A stretch of 64,000 nt of DNA from Armatimonadota bacterium. GTDB taxonomy: Bacteria > Sysuimicrobiota > Sysuimicrobiia > Sysuimicrobiales > Humicultoraceae. The notes beneath the pieces are model-generated. The model saw only the letters and a program-made list of their open reading frames with translations. It was not told the DNA's origin and did no database searches. Shown one piece after another: positions 1 through 9,645 of the stretch. The first letter of the stretch is position 1. Every line of letters begins with the position of its first letter. Both the position numbers and the translations under genes were made by a program. The stretch covers positions 1 through 64,000 of the forward strand of contig JAVHLY010000012.1 in NCBI GenBank assembly GCA_031081585.1. The letters run 5' to 3'.

Positions 1-49
1 CTAGCCGGAGGGGCGCTGCCCGGGCCCGGGACAAGGTCAACGGGAAAGG

Positions 50-490
50 TCAACGGGCGGGCTGGGGAGGCCGCAGCGCCCGCAGGGCGGCCAGCAGCAC
101 CTCCAGGGCTTGGGCCACTTCCGGACTGCGAAGCGCCTGCCAGACCTCCCGGACACGCATGGGCCGGGTGCGCGGCTGGGCCAGCTTCTCGTTGGCGGCC
201 TGCGCCGCGTACAGGGCCAGGCGGAACAGGGGCTCGTAGCGAACCTGGCCCAGGACGCCCAGGAGCATCATGGCGTTGGCCACCAGGGTCATAAGCTCCG
301 GACGGGTGGCAGCGCTGAACTGTTCGTCGAACTCCTCCATCACGCCGTCGACGGCGGCCAGGAGCCCGCTGCGCTGCAGTCGGCCCACCACGTCCAGGAG
401 CTGCTCCACCGCGTCCGCGTGCTCGGCCAGCTTGGCCAGCACGCGGTCCAGCGCCTGCCGGTCCACGTCCCGCACGCTCACCTCGCCCAT
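50..490 (-). CDS. DUF1641 family protein
   Basis: Small (146 aa) mostly helical soluble protein with the look of the DUF1641 family, which is commonly encoded beside SQR-type flavoproteins; its biochemical role is unknown. The ATG at 490 is chosen because GAGGTGG precedes it at good spacing, although the frame stays open further upstream into the neighbouring flavoprotein gene. The body is rich in Leu/Ala/Val heptad-like helices (residues about 10-80) and ends in an Arg/Pro-rich tail. It starts 12 nt after the flavoprotein stop, so the two are one operon. The family call rests on context and pattern, not on catalytic residues. Confidence 0.72.
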   Translation of the reverse strand: MGEVSVRDVDRQALDRVLAKLAEHADAVEQLLDVVGRLQRSGLLAAVDGVMEEFDEQFSAATRPELMTLVANAMMLLGVLGQVRYEPLFRLALYAAQAANEKLAQPRTRPMRVREVWQALRSPEVAQALEVLLAALRALRPPQPAR

Positions 491-501
491 GGCATCCCAC
501 C

Positions 502-1656
502 TCACCGCCCGAACAGGCTCGCGAACCACAGACGCTCGAACCCCACCTTCACCGACCGAAACAGCCGCATGCCCCCCAACAGCCGGCAGTCCGGGTAGGA
601 CGACCGCCCGTACAGTTTGTCGGTGAAGTCGCACCACACCGCGGCGCCGATGTAGCCCGTGTCCATCACGCACACGCCCACCATGTTGTAGAGCTCCCCC
701 AGGTACGCCCCGCGCACCCGGTCCAGGATCTGGGTCACCACGTGGTCGGCCTGGAAGTGGGCGAACACCCCCGCCATGCCCAGGCCGATGGTGGGCGCCA
801 CGACGTCGCCGATCCCGAACACCTCCGGGTACCGCAGCGAGGCCATGCTGGGGAGCGCCACGTCCATGTACCCCTCCCCCGTCGCCAGGGGTGACTGGCG
901 TACGGGCTCCGGCGGCGCGTGGGGTGGGATGAGGATGGCCAGGTCGTACTCCAGGGATCGCCCGTCTGCGGAACGCAGTGCCCGGGCGTCACGGTCATGG
1001 GCGACCAGCTGGAAACCTCCCTGGAAGTCCACCCGGAACTGCTGGAGGAACGTCCGAAAGCCTTCCACCATCAAGGGCCCGAAGGTCTCCATGGGCTGTT
1101 GCCACGGGTGGAACACCGTGATGCGGGTGCGGTCGGAGATGTGCCGCTGGTCCGCCAGGTAGCGCAGCATGAAGGCCACCTCGAAGGGCGCGGGCGGGCA
1201 GCGGTACGGCCACTCCACCGGGCCCACCACCACGTGTCCACCGTGGAACCCCCGCAGGGCCTCCCGCAGCCGCACCGCGTACTCCAGCTCCCACGGCCCC
1301 TCGAAGCCGTCCGTGCGGGGGTCGGGCCGCAGGACGGCACCCAGGGCCACTACCAGGACGTCGTAGTCCAGCGAACCCGCGTCCGTGTCCACTCGGCGCG
1401 CCTCCGGTTCGATGCGCGTCACCGTGGCGTGCACCACCTTCGTGCCGTACCGCGCCTCCAGAAGCTTCAACGGACGGCGTACCTGATCGGGGTCGCGCTT
1501 GCCCATCATCACCCACAGGTAGCTGGGCCGGTACTCGTGCCACGGGCTGCGGTCCACCAGGACCACCTCCACCTCGCCGGGCCGGGACCACTCCGCCAGG
1601 CGCTTGGCAGCGATGGCCCCGCCGCTTCCCCCGCCCAGGATCACCACGCGGTGCAT
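502..1656 (-). CDS. SQR-like FAD-dependent oxidoreductase
   Basis: A 384-aa flavoprotein of the sulfide:quinone oxidoreductase / type II NADH dehydrogenase superfamily. The N-terminal dinucleotide fold GGGSGG (residues 8-13) binds FAD; a second motif near the C-terminal third (FGIGDV) is the usual FAD ribityl contact. The YRCPPAP stretch in the middle corresponds to the Cys-containing loop of SQR-like enzymes. A strong AAAGGAGG ribosome site precedes the ATG. The DUF1641 gene follows directly, a common arrangement for SQR-like proteins. Electrons would be passed to membrane quinone from sulfide or a related donor; the substrate cannot be fixed from sequence, because only one of the expected redox cysteines is obvious to me. 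Confidence 0.82.
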   Translation of the reverse strand: MHRVVILGGGSGGAIAAKRLAEWSRPGEVEVVLVDRSPWHEYRPSYLWVMMGKRDPDQVRRPLKLLEARYGTKVVHATVTRIEPEARRVDTDAGSLDYDVLVVALGAVLRPDPRTDGFEGPWELEYAVRLREALRGFHGGHVVVGPVEWPYRCPPAPFEVAFMLRYLADQRHISDRTRITVFHPWQQPMETFGPLMVEGFRTFLQQFRVDFQGGFQLVAHDRDARALRSADGRSLEYDLAILIPPHAPPEPVRQSPLATGEGYMDVALPSMASLRYPEVFGIGDVVAPTIGLGMAGVFAHFQADHVVTQILDRVRGAYLGELYNMVGVCVMDTGYIGAAVWCDFTDKLYGRSSYPDCRLLGGMRLFRSVKVGFERLWFASLFGR

Positions 1657-1690
1657 CGCGCTCCGCCTCCTTTCCAGCCGCAGGGTATCG

Positions 1691-1785
1691 TGACTGTAGG
1701 CCGAGGGCCATCCGGCGGTCGCCCGAACCGACCGTACCGTGACCGTGGGTCGAGGGCCATCGGGCGGTCGCCCGAACCGACCGCT
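1691..1785. repeat. 49-bp tandem duplication upstream of SQR-like gene
   Basis: Two adjacent copies of a 49-bp unit (about 1691-1739 and 1740-1785) share the block CGGTCGCCCGAACCGACCG and differ at only a few bases. They lie just upstream of the SQR-like gene, which reads leftward, so the repeat could hold duplicated binding sites; no function is demonstrated. Confidence 0.75.
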
Positions 1786-1868
1786 AATCCTGCGACGGCG
1801 CCGTCAGGTCTTGACGGCTCCCCTCGCGGCCGAGGGAGCACCGCCCCAGACGCGGGCGAGGCCGCGGA

Positions 1869-2993
1869 TCACTCGAAGACGACCAGAGCCCAGACGACCT
1901 CGGTCCGCGGGTCGAAGAAGACGCCAATCCCCTCGCGCGGCCAGTAGGCGGCCGGGCTTCCGTCGCGGGCCGAGGCAAAGGTCCGGGAGCCCTGGACGCG
2001 CGGGCCGATCCGCGGTTCGCCCAGGACCCTGACGAACTCGGCCAGCCGCATCCCCCGGCGCAGCCCCTCCTCGGTCCGGTGACGCGAGAGGGTCGAGGCG
2101 ATGAGCGCGACGGTCTCCTGCCCGGGAGGCCCGACCAGGATCATCCAGGCCGCGAAGGCGTCGCCCGCGCCGCGCCAGGCGCGGATGCGACACGAGGTGC
2201 CCCGGGTCCGCTCCTCCGGGCTGGTGCAGTCCTCGGCGATGCTGGCCGTGCCCCCGAAGGTCGTGATGGCCGCCGCCGAGGCTTCGTTGAGCGTCATGCC
2301 GAGCGCGATGCCCGAGATGCGCTCCCCCGGCACGACCAGATCGTCAAAGGCCGGAGCGCTGCGCACCACGGTCGGGTTCTGCACCTGCGCCCGGACCCAG
2401 TTGCTGGGGGCGGCGAAGGAGAACCCGGAACCACCGTGGAGCCGCCCGACGTGGACGCCGACCACCTCCGCCCGCAGGTTCACGACAGGGCTGCCGCTCC
2501 CGCCCCCGAAGGTGGCCGCATCGTACTGGATGAAGCCCTCGCGGCCCCGGGTGGCACTGATGATGCCGCGCGTCACGCTCGGCTCGCGCACCTGGGCGCC
2601 CAGGAGCGCCGGGTAGCCGATGACCAGGATCTCCTCCCCCTGCTGCAGCCGGTCCGAGTCCGCCAAATCGAGGGCGACGCAGGGCGGCCGTCCCTGCACC
2701 AGGGCGACATCCCTGGTGCGGTCGAAGCCGACCACCGTCCCCGGGTAGGAGGGACCCTGCCCATGGACGGTCACCTGCCGGGCGCGTCCCACCACGTGGG
2801 CGGCCGTCGCCAGGTGACAGCCACCCGAGACGTAGAAGCCACTGCCGAGGCTGCTGGGCGCCTCGACAATGACCACGGCGGGCTTCACCCGCTCGATGAC
2901 CGCCACGTACGGCGACTGGGCTTCCGCAGGTCCGGAAGCCAGGCTCGCGACCAGCAGGGCCAGGAGGCACGAGGCGAGGGCCAGCGGTCTCAT
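1869..2993 (-). CDS. secreted trypsin-like serine protease
   Basis: A 374-aa exported protease. The first 25 or so residues form a signal peptide (Met-Arg, a hydrophobic Leu/Ala core, then AEAQ). The catalytic triad is complete: His66 in ATAAH, Asp95 in TRDVAL and Ser166 in GGSGSP, the arrangement of HtrA/trypsin-2 domains. No PDZ domain follows; residues about 220-374 form an additional C-terminal region without a recognised fold. The ATG at 2993 is preceded by a GGGGGTGG ribosome site, and the reading frame upstream of it has no signal-like sequence. Likely role: extracytoplasmic protein quality control or processing. It is divergent from the Hfq-domain gene and looks monocistronic. Confidence 0.85.
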   Translation of the reverse strand: MRPLALASCLLALLVASLASGPAEAQSPYVAVIERVKPAVVIVEAPSSLGSGFYVSGGCHLATAAHVVGRARQVTVHGQGPSYPGTVVGFDRTRDVALVQGRPPCVALDLADSDRLQQGEEILVIGYPALLGAQVREPSVTRGIISATRGREGFIQYDAATFGGGSGSPVVNLRAEVVGVHVGRLHGGSGFSFAAPSNWVRAQVQNPTVVRSAPAFDDLVVPGERISGIALGMTLNEASAAAITTFGGTASIAEDCTSPEERTRGTSCRIRAWRGAGDAFAAWMILVGPPGQETVALIASTLSRHRTEEGLRRGMRLAEFVRVLGEPRIGPRVQGSRTFASARDGSPAAYWPREGIGVFFDPRTEVVWALVVFE

Positions 2994-3239
2994 CGCGCCA
3001 CCCCCTGGGTAGGAGGTTTGTCTCAAGACTGGGGATTCCTCCATGCGCGGGGGCGGCCCGTGCCCGGGCGAAGTTGCCACGATCCTCCCGCGACATTGCC
3101 TGGCGCCTGCCGTGCGCCCCCGAGCCGGCGCGGGGGTGGGTGGGGGGCCGGAGCCGGTGCGGGTACCGGGTCTCTCCCTGCCGTGGTCGCCCCGCCCGCG
3201 AGGCGGTACACTGGCCCTGAGGGCATTCCGGCGATCACC
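2994..3239. promoter_or_regulatory. divergent intergenic region
   Basis: About 245 bp between the leftward protease gene and the rightward Hfq-domain gene. A TACACT hexamer at 3207-3212 is a plausible -10 box for the rightward gene; no convincing -35 box is seen. The rest is GC-rich without a gene. Confidence 0.4.
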
Positions 3240-4541
3240 ATGGCGACCGAGGTCTTTGCCGAGGAGATCGAGGCCTTCCTCGAGCAGGTCGAGGGCGTGG
3301 CCGCCGCCCGCGTCGTCGCCACCGACGAGGGGCGCATCGACCGCATCTACCTGACCACGGAGACCCAGCGCGACGACGCCGCGCTGCGGCGGGCGGTGAC
3401 GGCGGCGCTGGCCAGCCGCTACCGCCTCCACCTGGAAGGGTGGCGGGTCCAGATCGCCCACCTGGAGCCCGATCCCACCCGACGGCCGCACTTCCACCTC
3501 CACCGGCTCGAGGAGACGCTCACCGGGGAGGCCACGCGCGTCATCGTCGAGCTGCGCTACACCCGCAACGGCGGGGCCCGCACGACGACGGGGAGCGCGG
3601 AGGCGCCGACAGGGGGAGGCGCCGTCCGCGTCCGCACCGCCGCGCAGGCCGCCCTGGCCGCCGTGCGTCCCGTCCTGGAGGCGCTGGGGTGGCGGCCGGC
3701 GCTGGAGGCCGCGACGGTGATGCCCTTCGGCGGCACGCAGGTGGCGCTGGCCGCCGTGACCCTCGCCGGCGGCGGGGCCCTCAACGCACGGGGGCAGGTG
3801 CACATCGGCGCGGTTGCCGTCAGTGGCAGCGAGACCGAGGCGGTCGTGCGCGCGGTGCTGCGTGCGGTCGGGACGACCGACGACCTGCCCGAGCCGCCGC
3901 GGGACCGCCGCGAGCGCATGGAGGCGCTGCGGGCCCACTACCACCGCCTGATCCGCCTGCCCGAGGCCGGGGAGGTGGCGGCGGCTGCGGAGGAGGAGAG
4001 CTTGCCGGAGCCGCCGCCGGCCGTGAGCGCCTCGGAGGCCGGCCCGGAGCCCGCGCCCGACGCCCCGCCCCAGGCTGCCACGCCTGCCGACGTCCCGCCC
4101 CAGGCTGCCACGGAAGCGCCGGCGGTGCCGGGACGCCCGTCGGTCTCGTGGGTCTCCGGAGGTGCGGATCCGGCCGGAGCGCCCAGTGCGGGAGCGTCCA
4201 CCGGTGCCGCGGGGCTCCAGGAGATCCGTCCCGAAGTCGAGGGAGGTGCGGTGATGGCGACACGCGAGGAGCCGCAGCAGCGGGTGGAGGCGGTGTCCCG
4301 TCCCCCGGCGCGGCACGGGGCGCTGGAGGACGACTTCTACCGCCGCCTGGTCCACAGTGGCGTGCCCGTGCACATCCGCTGCCGGGACGGCTATGAGATC
4401 CCCGACGGCATCGTCAAGGACTTCGGCACCTACTGCCTGCTGGTGGAGAGCCAGGGGGTGGAGGAGCTCCTCTTCAAGCACGCCATCCTGACCATCCGCC
4501 CGCACCGTCCCGTGCCCCGCGACCTCCCCCTGCAGGCCTAG
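3240..4541 (+). CDS. Hfq-domain protein with long N-terminal extension
   Basis: A 433-aa protein whose last about 70 residues (362-430) are a clear Hfq/Sm domain: LEDDFYRRL replaces the usual LQDxFLNxL, followed by [19 protein letters not shown] and the Sm2 signature FKHAILTI. The conserved Lys-His of the proximal RNA-binding face is kept; the proximal-face Gln is Glu here. Residues 1-235 form two unassigned alpha/beta regions, and residues 240-360 a Pro/Ala linker containing a short duplication (PPQAAT twice). The start is the ATG at 3240. An internal in-frame ATG at 4254 has its own strong ribosome site (see separate entry). Nine bases separate the stop from the carboxyltransferase GTG, so it leads that operon. 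Ordinary Hfq is 70-100 aa, so this fusion is unusual. Confidence 0.78.
   Translation: MATEVFAEEIEAFLEQVEGVAAARVVATDEGRIDRIYLTTETQRDDAALRRAVTAALASRYRLHLEGWRVQIAHLEPDPTRRPHFHLHRLEETLTGEATRVIVELRYTRNGGARTTTGSAEAPTGGGAVRVRTAAQAALAAVRPVLEALGWRPALEAATVMPFGGTQVALAAVTLAGGGALNARGQVHIGAVAVSGSETEAVVRAVLRAVGTTDDLPEPPRDRRERMEALRAHYHRLIRLPEAGEVAAAAEEESLPEPPPAVSASEAGPEPAPDAPPQAATPADVPPQAATEAPAVPGRPSVSWVSGGADPAGAPSAGASTGAAGLQEIRPEVEGGAVMATREEPQQRVEAVSRPPARHGALEDDFYRRLVHSGVPVHIRCRDGYEIPDGIVKDFGTYCLLVESQGVEELLFKHAILTIRPHRPVPRDLPLQA
4254..4541 (+). CDS. possible internally started Hfq-only product
   Basis: Within the Hfq-domain gene, GGGAGGTG at 4241-4248 lies 5 nt before an in-frame ATG at 4254. Translation from here would give a 95-aa protein, the normal size of Hfq, containing the whole Sm domain and a short basic/Gln lead. 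This is a nested start in the same frame as the long protein, not a separate gene; whether both products are made is an inference from the ribosome-site spacing. Confidence 0.5.
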   Translation: MATREEPQQRVEAVSRPPARHGALEDDFYRRLVHSGVPVHIRCRDGYEIPDGIVKDFGTYCLLVESQGVEELLFKHAILTIRPHRPVPRDLPLQA

Positions 4542-4549
4542 CCCGCCGC

Positions 4550-6100
4550 GTGCCCCCCGAGGACCTCCTGGAGGAGCTGCGCCGCCGCCGCGCCCGGGTG
4601 GAGGCGATGGGCGGTCCGGAGCGGGTGGCCCGCCAGCACGCCGCCGGCAAGCTCACCGCGCGGGAACGGCTGGCGGTCTTGCTCGACCCCGGCTCCTTCG
4701 TCGAGCTCGACCGCTTCGTCACCCACCGCGGCCGCGACTTCGGCCTCGACCGCCTGGAGGCGCCCGCCGACGGGGTGGTCACCGGCCACGGCACCATCGA
4801 CGGCCGGCCGGTGGCGGTCTTCTCCCAGGACTTCACCGTGCTCGGAGGATCCCTCGGCGAGGCGCACGCCGAGAAGATCGTCAAGGTGATGGACCTGGCC
4901 CTGCGCGTCGGCATGCCGGTCATCGGCCTGAACGACTCGGGCGGGGCGCGCATCCAGGAGGGGGTGGCGGCGCTCGGCGGCTACGCGGAGATCTTCTTGC
5001 GCAACACGCTGGCCTCCGGCGTGATCCCGCAGCTCTCCCTCATCCTGGGCCCCTGCGCCGGCGGGGCGGTCTACTCGCCGGCCATCACCGACTTCACCAT
5101 CATGGTGCGCGGGACGTCTTACATGTACGTCACCGGCCCGCAGGTGGTGCGGGCGGTGACGCGGGAGGAGGTCACCCACGAGCAGCTCGGCGGGGCGGAC
5201 GTGCACGCCGAGCGCAGCGGCGTGGCGCACCTCGTGGCCGAGGACGACGAGGAGGCCCTCACGCTGGCACGGCGGCTGCTGGCCTACCTCCCCCAGAACA
5301 ACCTGGAGGAGCCGCCGCGCCTGCCCCCCACCGACGATCCGGGCCGCATGGAGGACGCGCTCAACACGCTGGTCCCGGAGGACCCCCAGCGTCCCTACGA
5401 CATGCACGAGGTCATCCGCCTGATCGTGGACCACGGCGAGTTCCTGGAGGTCCAGCCGGCGTTCGCCCGCAACCTGCTGGTGGGCTTCGCCCGCCTGCAC
5501 GGCCGACCGGTGGGCATCGTGGCGCAACAGCCCAGCGTGCTGGCCGGGGTGCTCGACATCGACGCCTCGGTGAAGGGGGCGCGCTTCATCCGCTTCTGCG
5601 ACGCCTTCAACATCCCGCTGGTGACCTTCGTGGACGTGCCGGGGTTCATGCCGGGCACAGCGCAGGAGTACGGCGGCATCATCCGCCACGGGGCCAAGCT
5701 CCTCTACGCCTACTGCGAGGCCACCGTCCCCAAGCTCGCCGTCATCACCCGCAAGGCCTACGGCGGCGCCTACGACGTGATGTCGAGCAAGCACATCCGC
5801 GGCGACCTCAACCTGGCCTGGCCCACGGCGGAGATCGCCGTCATGGGGCCAGAGGCGGCCATCGACATCATCTTCCGGCGGGAGCTGGCCGAGGCGCCCG
5901 ACCCGGAGGCCCGCCGCCGCGAGCTCGTGGCCGAGTACCGGGCGCGCTTCGCCAACCCGTACGTGGCCGCCGCGCGGGGCTACCTGGACGACGTCATCGA
6001 ACCCCGCGAGACCCGCCCCCGTCTCATCGCCGCCCTCGAGGTCCTGGCCCACAAGCGCCAGAGCCCGCCGCGCCGCAAGCACGGCAACATCCCTCTGTAG
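4550..6100 (+). CDS. pccB: propionyl/acyl-CoA carboxylase carboxyltransferase subunit
   Basis: A 516-aa beta subunit of a biotin-dependent acyl-CoA carboxylase, normal length for PccB. It moves carboxylate from carboxybiotin to propionyl-CoA (or acetyl-CoA) in the cytoplasm. Hallmarks: the N-terminal GKLTARER start, the oxyanion-hole glycines in [10 protein letters not shown] (about residue 126) and [10 protein letters not shown] (about 168), and the C-terminal repeat [10 protein letters not shown] and [10 protein letters not shown]. The GTG start at 4550 fits homologues beginning a few residues before the LLEEL helix. Biotin carboxylase and carrier genes lie 1.4 kb downstream and the mutase beyond, which favours propionyl-CoA as substrate. 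Confidence 0.93.
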   Translation: MPPEDLLEELRRRRARVEAMGGPERVARQHAAGKLTARERLAVLLDPGSFVELDRFVTHRGRDFGLDRLEAPADGVVTGHGTIDGRPVAVFSQDFTVLGGSLGEAHAEKIVKVMDLALRVGMPVIGLNDSGGARIQEGVAALGGYAEIFLRNTLASGVIPQLSLILGPCAGGAVYSPAITDFTIMVRGTSYMYVTGPQVVRAVTREEVTHEQLGGADVHAERSGVAHLVAEDDEEALTLARRLLAYLPQNNLEEPPRLPPTDDPGRMEDALNTLVPEDPQRPYDMHEVIRLIVDHGEFLEVQPAFARNLLVGFARLHGRPVGIVAQQPSVLAGVLDIDASVKGARFIRFCDAFNIPLVTFVDVPGFMPGTAQEYGGIIRHGAKLLYAYCEATVPKLAVITRKAYGGAYDVMSSKHIRGDLNLAWPTAEIAVMGPEAAIDIIFRRELAEAPDPEARRRELVAEYRARFANPYVAAARGYLDDVIEPRETRPRLIAALEVLAHKRQSPPRRKHGNIPL

Positions 6101-6191
6101 GGGAGAGCGTCCGGCACCTGCAGGGCGTCCGGCCCGCACCCCCCGGGAGTCTACCGGCCGGGCGACTGGCGCTCCCCGCTGATCGGCTGGT

Positions 6192-6197
6192 TATAAT
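6192..6197 (+). promoter_or_regulatory. -10 box TATAAT upstream of SPW-repeat gene
   Basis: A perfect TATAAT with a nearby upstream TG (near-extended -10) sits 48 nt before the ATG at 6246. No good -35 hexamer is seen. It would give the small membrane-protein gene, and possibly the genes after it, a promoter separate from the carboxyltransferase transcript. Confidence 0.6.
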
Positions 6198-6245
6198 AAG
6201 AGCCGGGAAGGCTGCCGGACCCTGTGCGTAGGGAGGTGATGCGCC

Positions 6246-6593
6246 ATGGTCTGGGCGAACTGGGTCAACGCCCTGGTCGGCCTCTGGTTCATCATCGCGC
6301 CCTTCGCGCTGGGCTTCCGGGACCAGAGCGGGGCCACCTGGCTGAGCATCATCGGCGGCGCCATCCTGCTCGTCCTGGCGGCCTGGGCCGCCATGAGCGA
6401 GGAGGCGCGGCGACAGCGGTGGATCCAGTACGTGAACGGCCTGATCGGGCTGTGGTTCATCGTCTTCCCCTTCGTGCTGGGCCTCACCGCCCGGTCGGCC
6501 GTCACCTGGACCTCCGTGATCGGTGGCCTGATCGCGCTGGTGCTCAGCGCCTGGCTGGCGTTCAGCGTCCTGCCGCGCGAAGCCCGCGCCTGA
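6246..6593 (+). CDS. SPW-repeat membrane protein
   Basis: A 115-aa integral membrane protein made of two tandem SPW repeats. Each begins with a W-x-N-x-L-x-G-L-W-F-I pattern (residues 6 and 62) followed by a P-F-x-L-G turn and a second hydrophobic helix, giving about four membrane segments. GGGAGGTGA lies before the ATG. SPW-repeat proteins are small bacterial membrane proteins without a known reaction. It lies between the carboxyltransferase and the rest of the carboxylase genes but has its own -10 box, so the link may only be positional. Confidence 0.85.
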   Translation: MVWANWVNALVGLWFIIAPFALGFRDQSGATWLSIIGGAILLVLAAWAAMSEEARRQRWIQYVNGLIGLWFIVFPFVLGLTARSAVTWTSVIGGLIALVLSAWLAFSVLPREARA

Positions 6594-6745
6594 TCTGCGC
6601 CGCCTCCTGAGGGCGGCACGCTGTCTTGGCCTGTCTCGTCCGGCCGGCGGCCTTCCCACCCCGCCGCCACGCAGACCCACCGGTCGGTGCGCCGGGAGAT
6701 CGTGGTCGGGCCGCATCCGGCCCTGACCGGCGCGAGGAGGCTTCC

Positions 6746-6913
6746 ATGCTGCTGGTCGCCATCGCCGCCGCTATCGGCGTCGTGCTCCCGCTCGTCCGCT
6801 TCAGCCTGCACACCTTCCAGGTCCCGCCCGAGCAGCAGGGCGTGGCGGCCATGGCCCTCCTGGTCACCTACCTCCTCTTCCTCTCCCCCGTGCTCGCCCT
6901 GCTGGCCCCGTAG
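6746..6913 (+). CDS. small hypothetical membrane protein
   Basis: A 55-aa peptide with a GAGGAGG ribosome site 5 nt before its ATG. Two hydrophobic stretches (residues 1-18 and 36-54) separated by a polar stretch containing PPEQQG suggest two membrane-spanning helices. I do not recognise a family. It lies between the SPW protein and a GNAT gene on the same strand and is probably cotranscribed. Confidence 0.6.
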   Translation: MLLVAIAAAIGVVLPLVRFSLHTFQVPPEQQGVAAMALLVTYLLFLSPVLALLAP

Positions 6914-6966
6914 GAGTCCGCTCCCGGGGAGGCCCCCGTAGGAGTCCGCCCCGCGGGGAGGAATAC
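6911..6966 (+). repeat. 28-bp imperfect tandem repeat
   Basis: TAGGAGTCCG occurs at 6911 and again at 6939, each followed by a GGGGAGG block, so a 28-bp unit is duplicated. The first copy includes the stop codon of the small membrane-protein gene. Confidence 0.6.
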
Positions 6967-7001
6967 TCCAGGTGTCCAGCAGCCCCGTGGGGTGGAGCGC
7001 G

Positions 7002-7480
7002 ATGAAGCTGGAGTACGTGGAACCGGGCGATCCCAAGTTCCGCGACTGGATCCGTCGCTACCGCGAGGAGATCAACGGCGAAGCCCCGCCCGACGACTGG
7101 CTCGACGGCTACCTGGAGACCCTCTTCAAGGAGCAGGGGAAGAGCCGTCACATCTTCTGGGGGGTGGACCAGGGGCGGCGGGTCGGGTGCGTGGTGACCT
7201 CCCTCCACCGCGGGATGAACGGGCGCCACCATGGGATGATCGCCGAGTTCTACGTCCACCCCGAGTACCGGCGGGAGGGGTACGGGCGGCGCATGGCCGA
7301 GGCCGTCATCGAGTTCCTGAAGGGACAGGGGGCCGGAGAGGTCTACGCCGCGGTGGTCGCTGGCAACGTCCGCGGCCTGCGCTTCTGGGAGTCCTGCGGC
7401 TTCGTCATCGCCCGCTACTCCCTCGTCTACCGGCCGGAGGCGCGCCGCGACGAGGACGAGGAGGAGGACGAGAGGACGTT

Positions 7481-7484
<4 letters not shown>
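7002..7484 (+). CDS. GNAT family N-acetyltransferase
   Basis: A 160-aa GNAT acetyltransferase. The acetyl-CoA binding segment is visible as AEFYVHPEYRREGYGRRM (R-x-x-G-x-G/A type loop) at about residues 82-99, followed by the helix and the GNVRGLRFWESCGF strand-turn typical of motif B. The C-terminus is an acidic run (DEDEEEDE). The ATG at 7002 with GGTGGAG before it is preferred; a GTG ten codons upstream is possible. The stop overlaps the CTG start of the biotin carboxylase, so the two are translationally coupled. The acyl acceptor is unknown; a role in modifying the carboxylase is only a guess from position. Confidence 0.85.
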
Positions 7485-9006
<1,522 letters not shown>

Positions 9007-9010
<4 letters not shown>

Positions 9011-9645
9011 CCGGCGGCACCGGCGCTGCCGACCGTTACGTGGTGGAGACGCCCTCGGGGCGGCGCGAGGTCGAGGTGGCGGAGCGCTCGCCGGGCCGGT
9101 ACCGCGTGCGGGTGGAGGGGGCGGAGTATGATGTCGGGTGGCGCCGTGCGCTGGGGCAGGCCCACTGGTGGCTCGAGGTAACCGGGCGGCGCCACCTCGT
9201 CGCCGCCGAGCCCGAAGGGGACCGGCTCGGGGTCACGGTGGGGTGGAGCCACCTGGACGTGGGCGTCGGCCTGGCCCTGCCGGGGGGCCGGCGGCGGTCC
9301 GCTGACCGACGCGGTGGGCCGGTGGAGGTGCGCGCGCCGATGCCGGGGCTGCTGGTGGCGCTGGAAGGTGCGCCCGGCGCGCGGGTGACCGCCGGCCAGA
9401 CCCTGGCTGTCATCGAGGCCATGAAGATGCAGATGGAGTTGCGCGCCCAGCACAGCGGCACGGTGCGCGAAGTGCGGGCGCAGGCGGGAGCCGAGGTGAC
9501 GGGGGGTCAGGTCCTCCTGGTCATCGTCCCGGAGGCGGACCCCGGCGCGCGGGAGGGGGACGCCGGCGCGCCGGAGGGGGACGCCGGCACCCACGGCGGC
9601 GCCTCCGCCGGGCACCCCCGAGAGGAGGCGGGATGGGATGGCTGA
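9007..9645 (+). CDS. biotin carboxyl carrier protein of acyl-CoA carboxylase
   Basis: A 212-aa protein with a C-terminal biotinyl domain. EAMKMQ, the biotinylation motif, places the modified lysine at about residue 140, preceded by VRAPMPGLL as in all biotinyl domains. Residues 1-100 are the linker/BT-like region that docks the carrier to the carboxylase subunits. The tail (about 180-212) has a small duplicated acidic element (EGDAGA/EGDAGT) from a short DNA repeat and is probably disordered. GTG start overlaps the biotin carboxylase stop; its own end overlaps the mutase start by 8 nt. The three carboxylase polypeptides together would make (S)-methylmalonyl-CoA. Confidence 0.92.

Noticed and set aside
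4065-4115. CRISPR-like or regulatory repeats in the Hfq-domain gene
   Set aside because: A two-copy coding duplication (PPQAAT) in a disordered linker; no spacers. No CRISPR array was seen anywhere in the window.
4538-6139. 533-codon minus-strand frame opposite the carboxyltransferase gene
   Set aside because: Shadow of pccB; no conserved motifs and no ribosome site.
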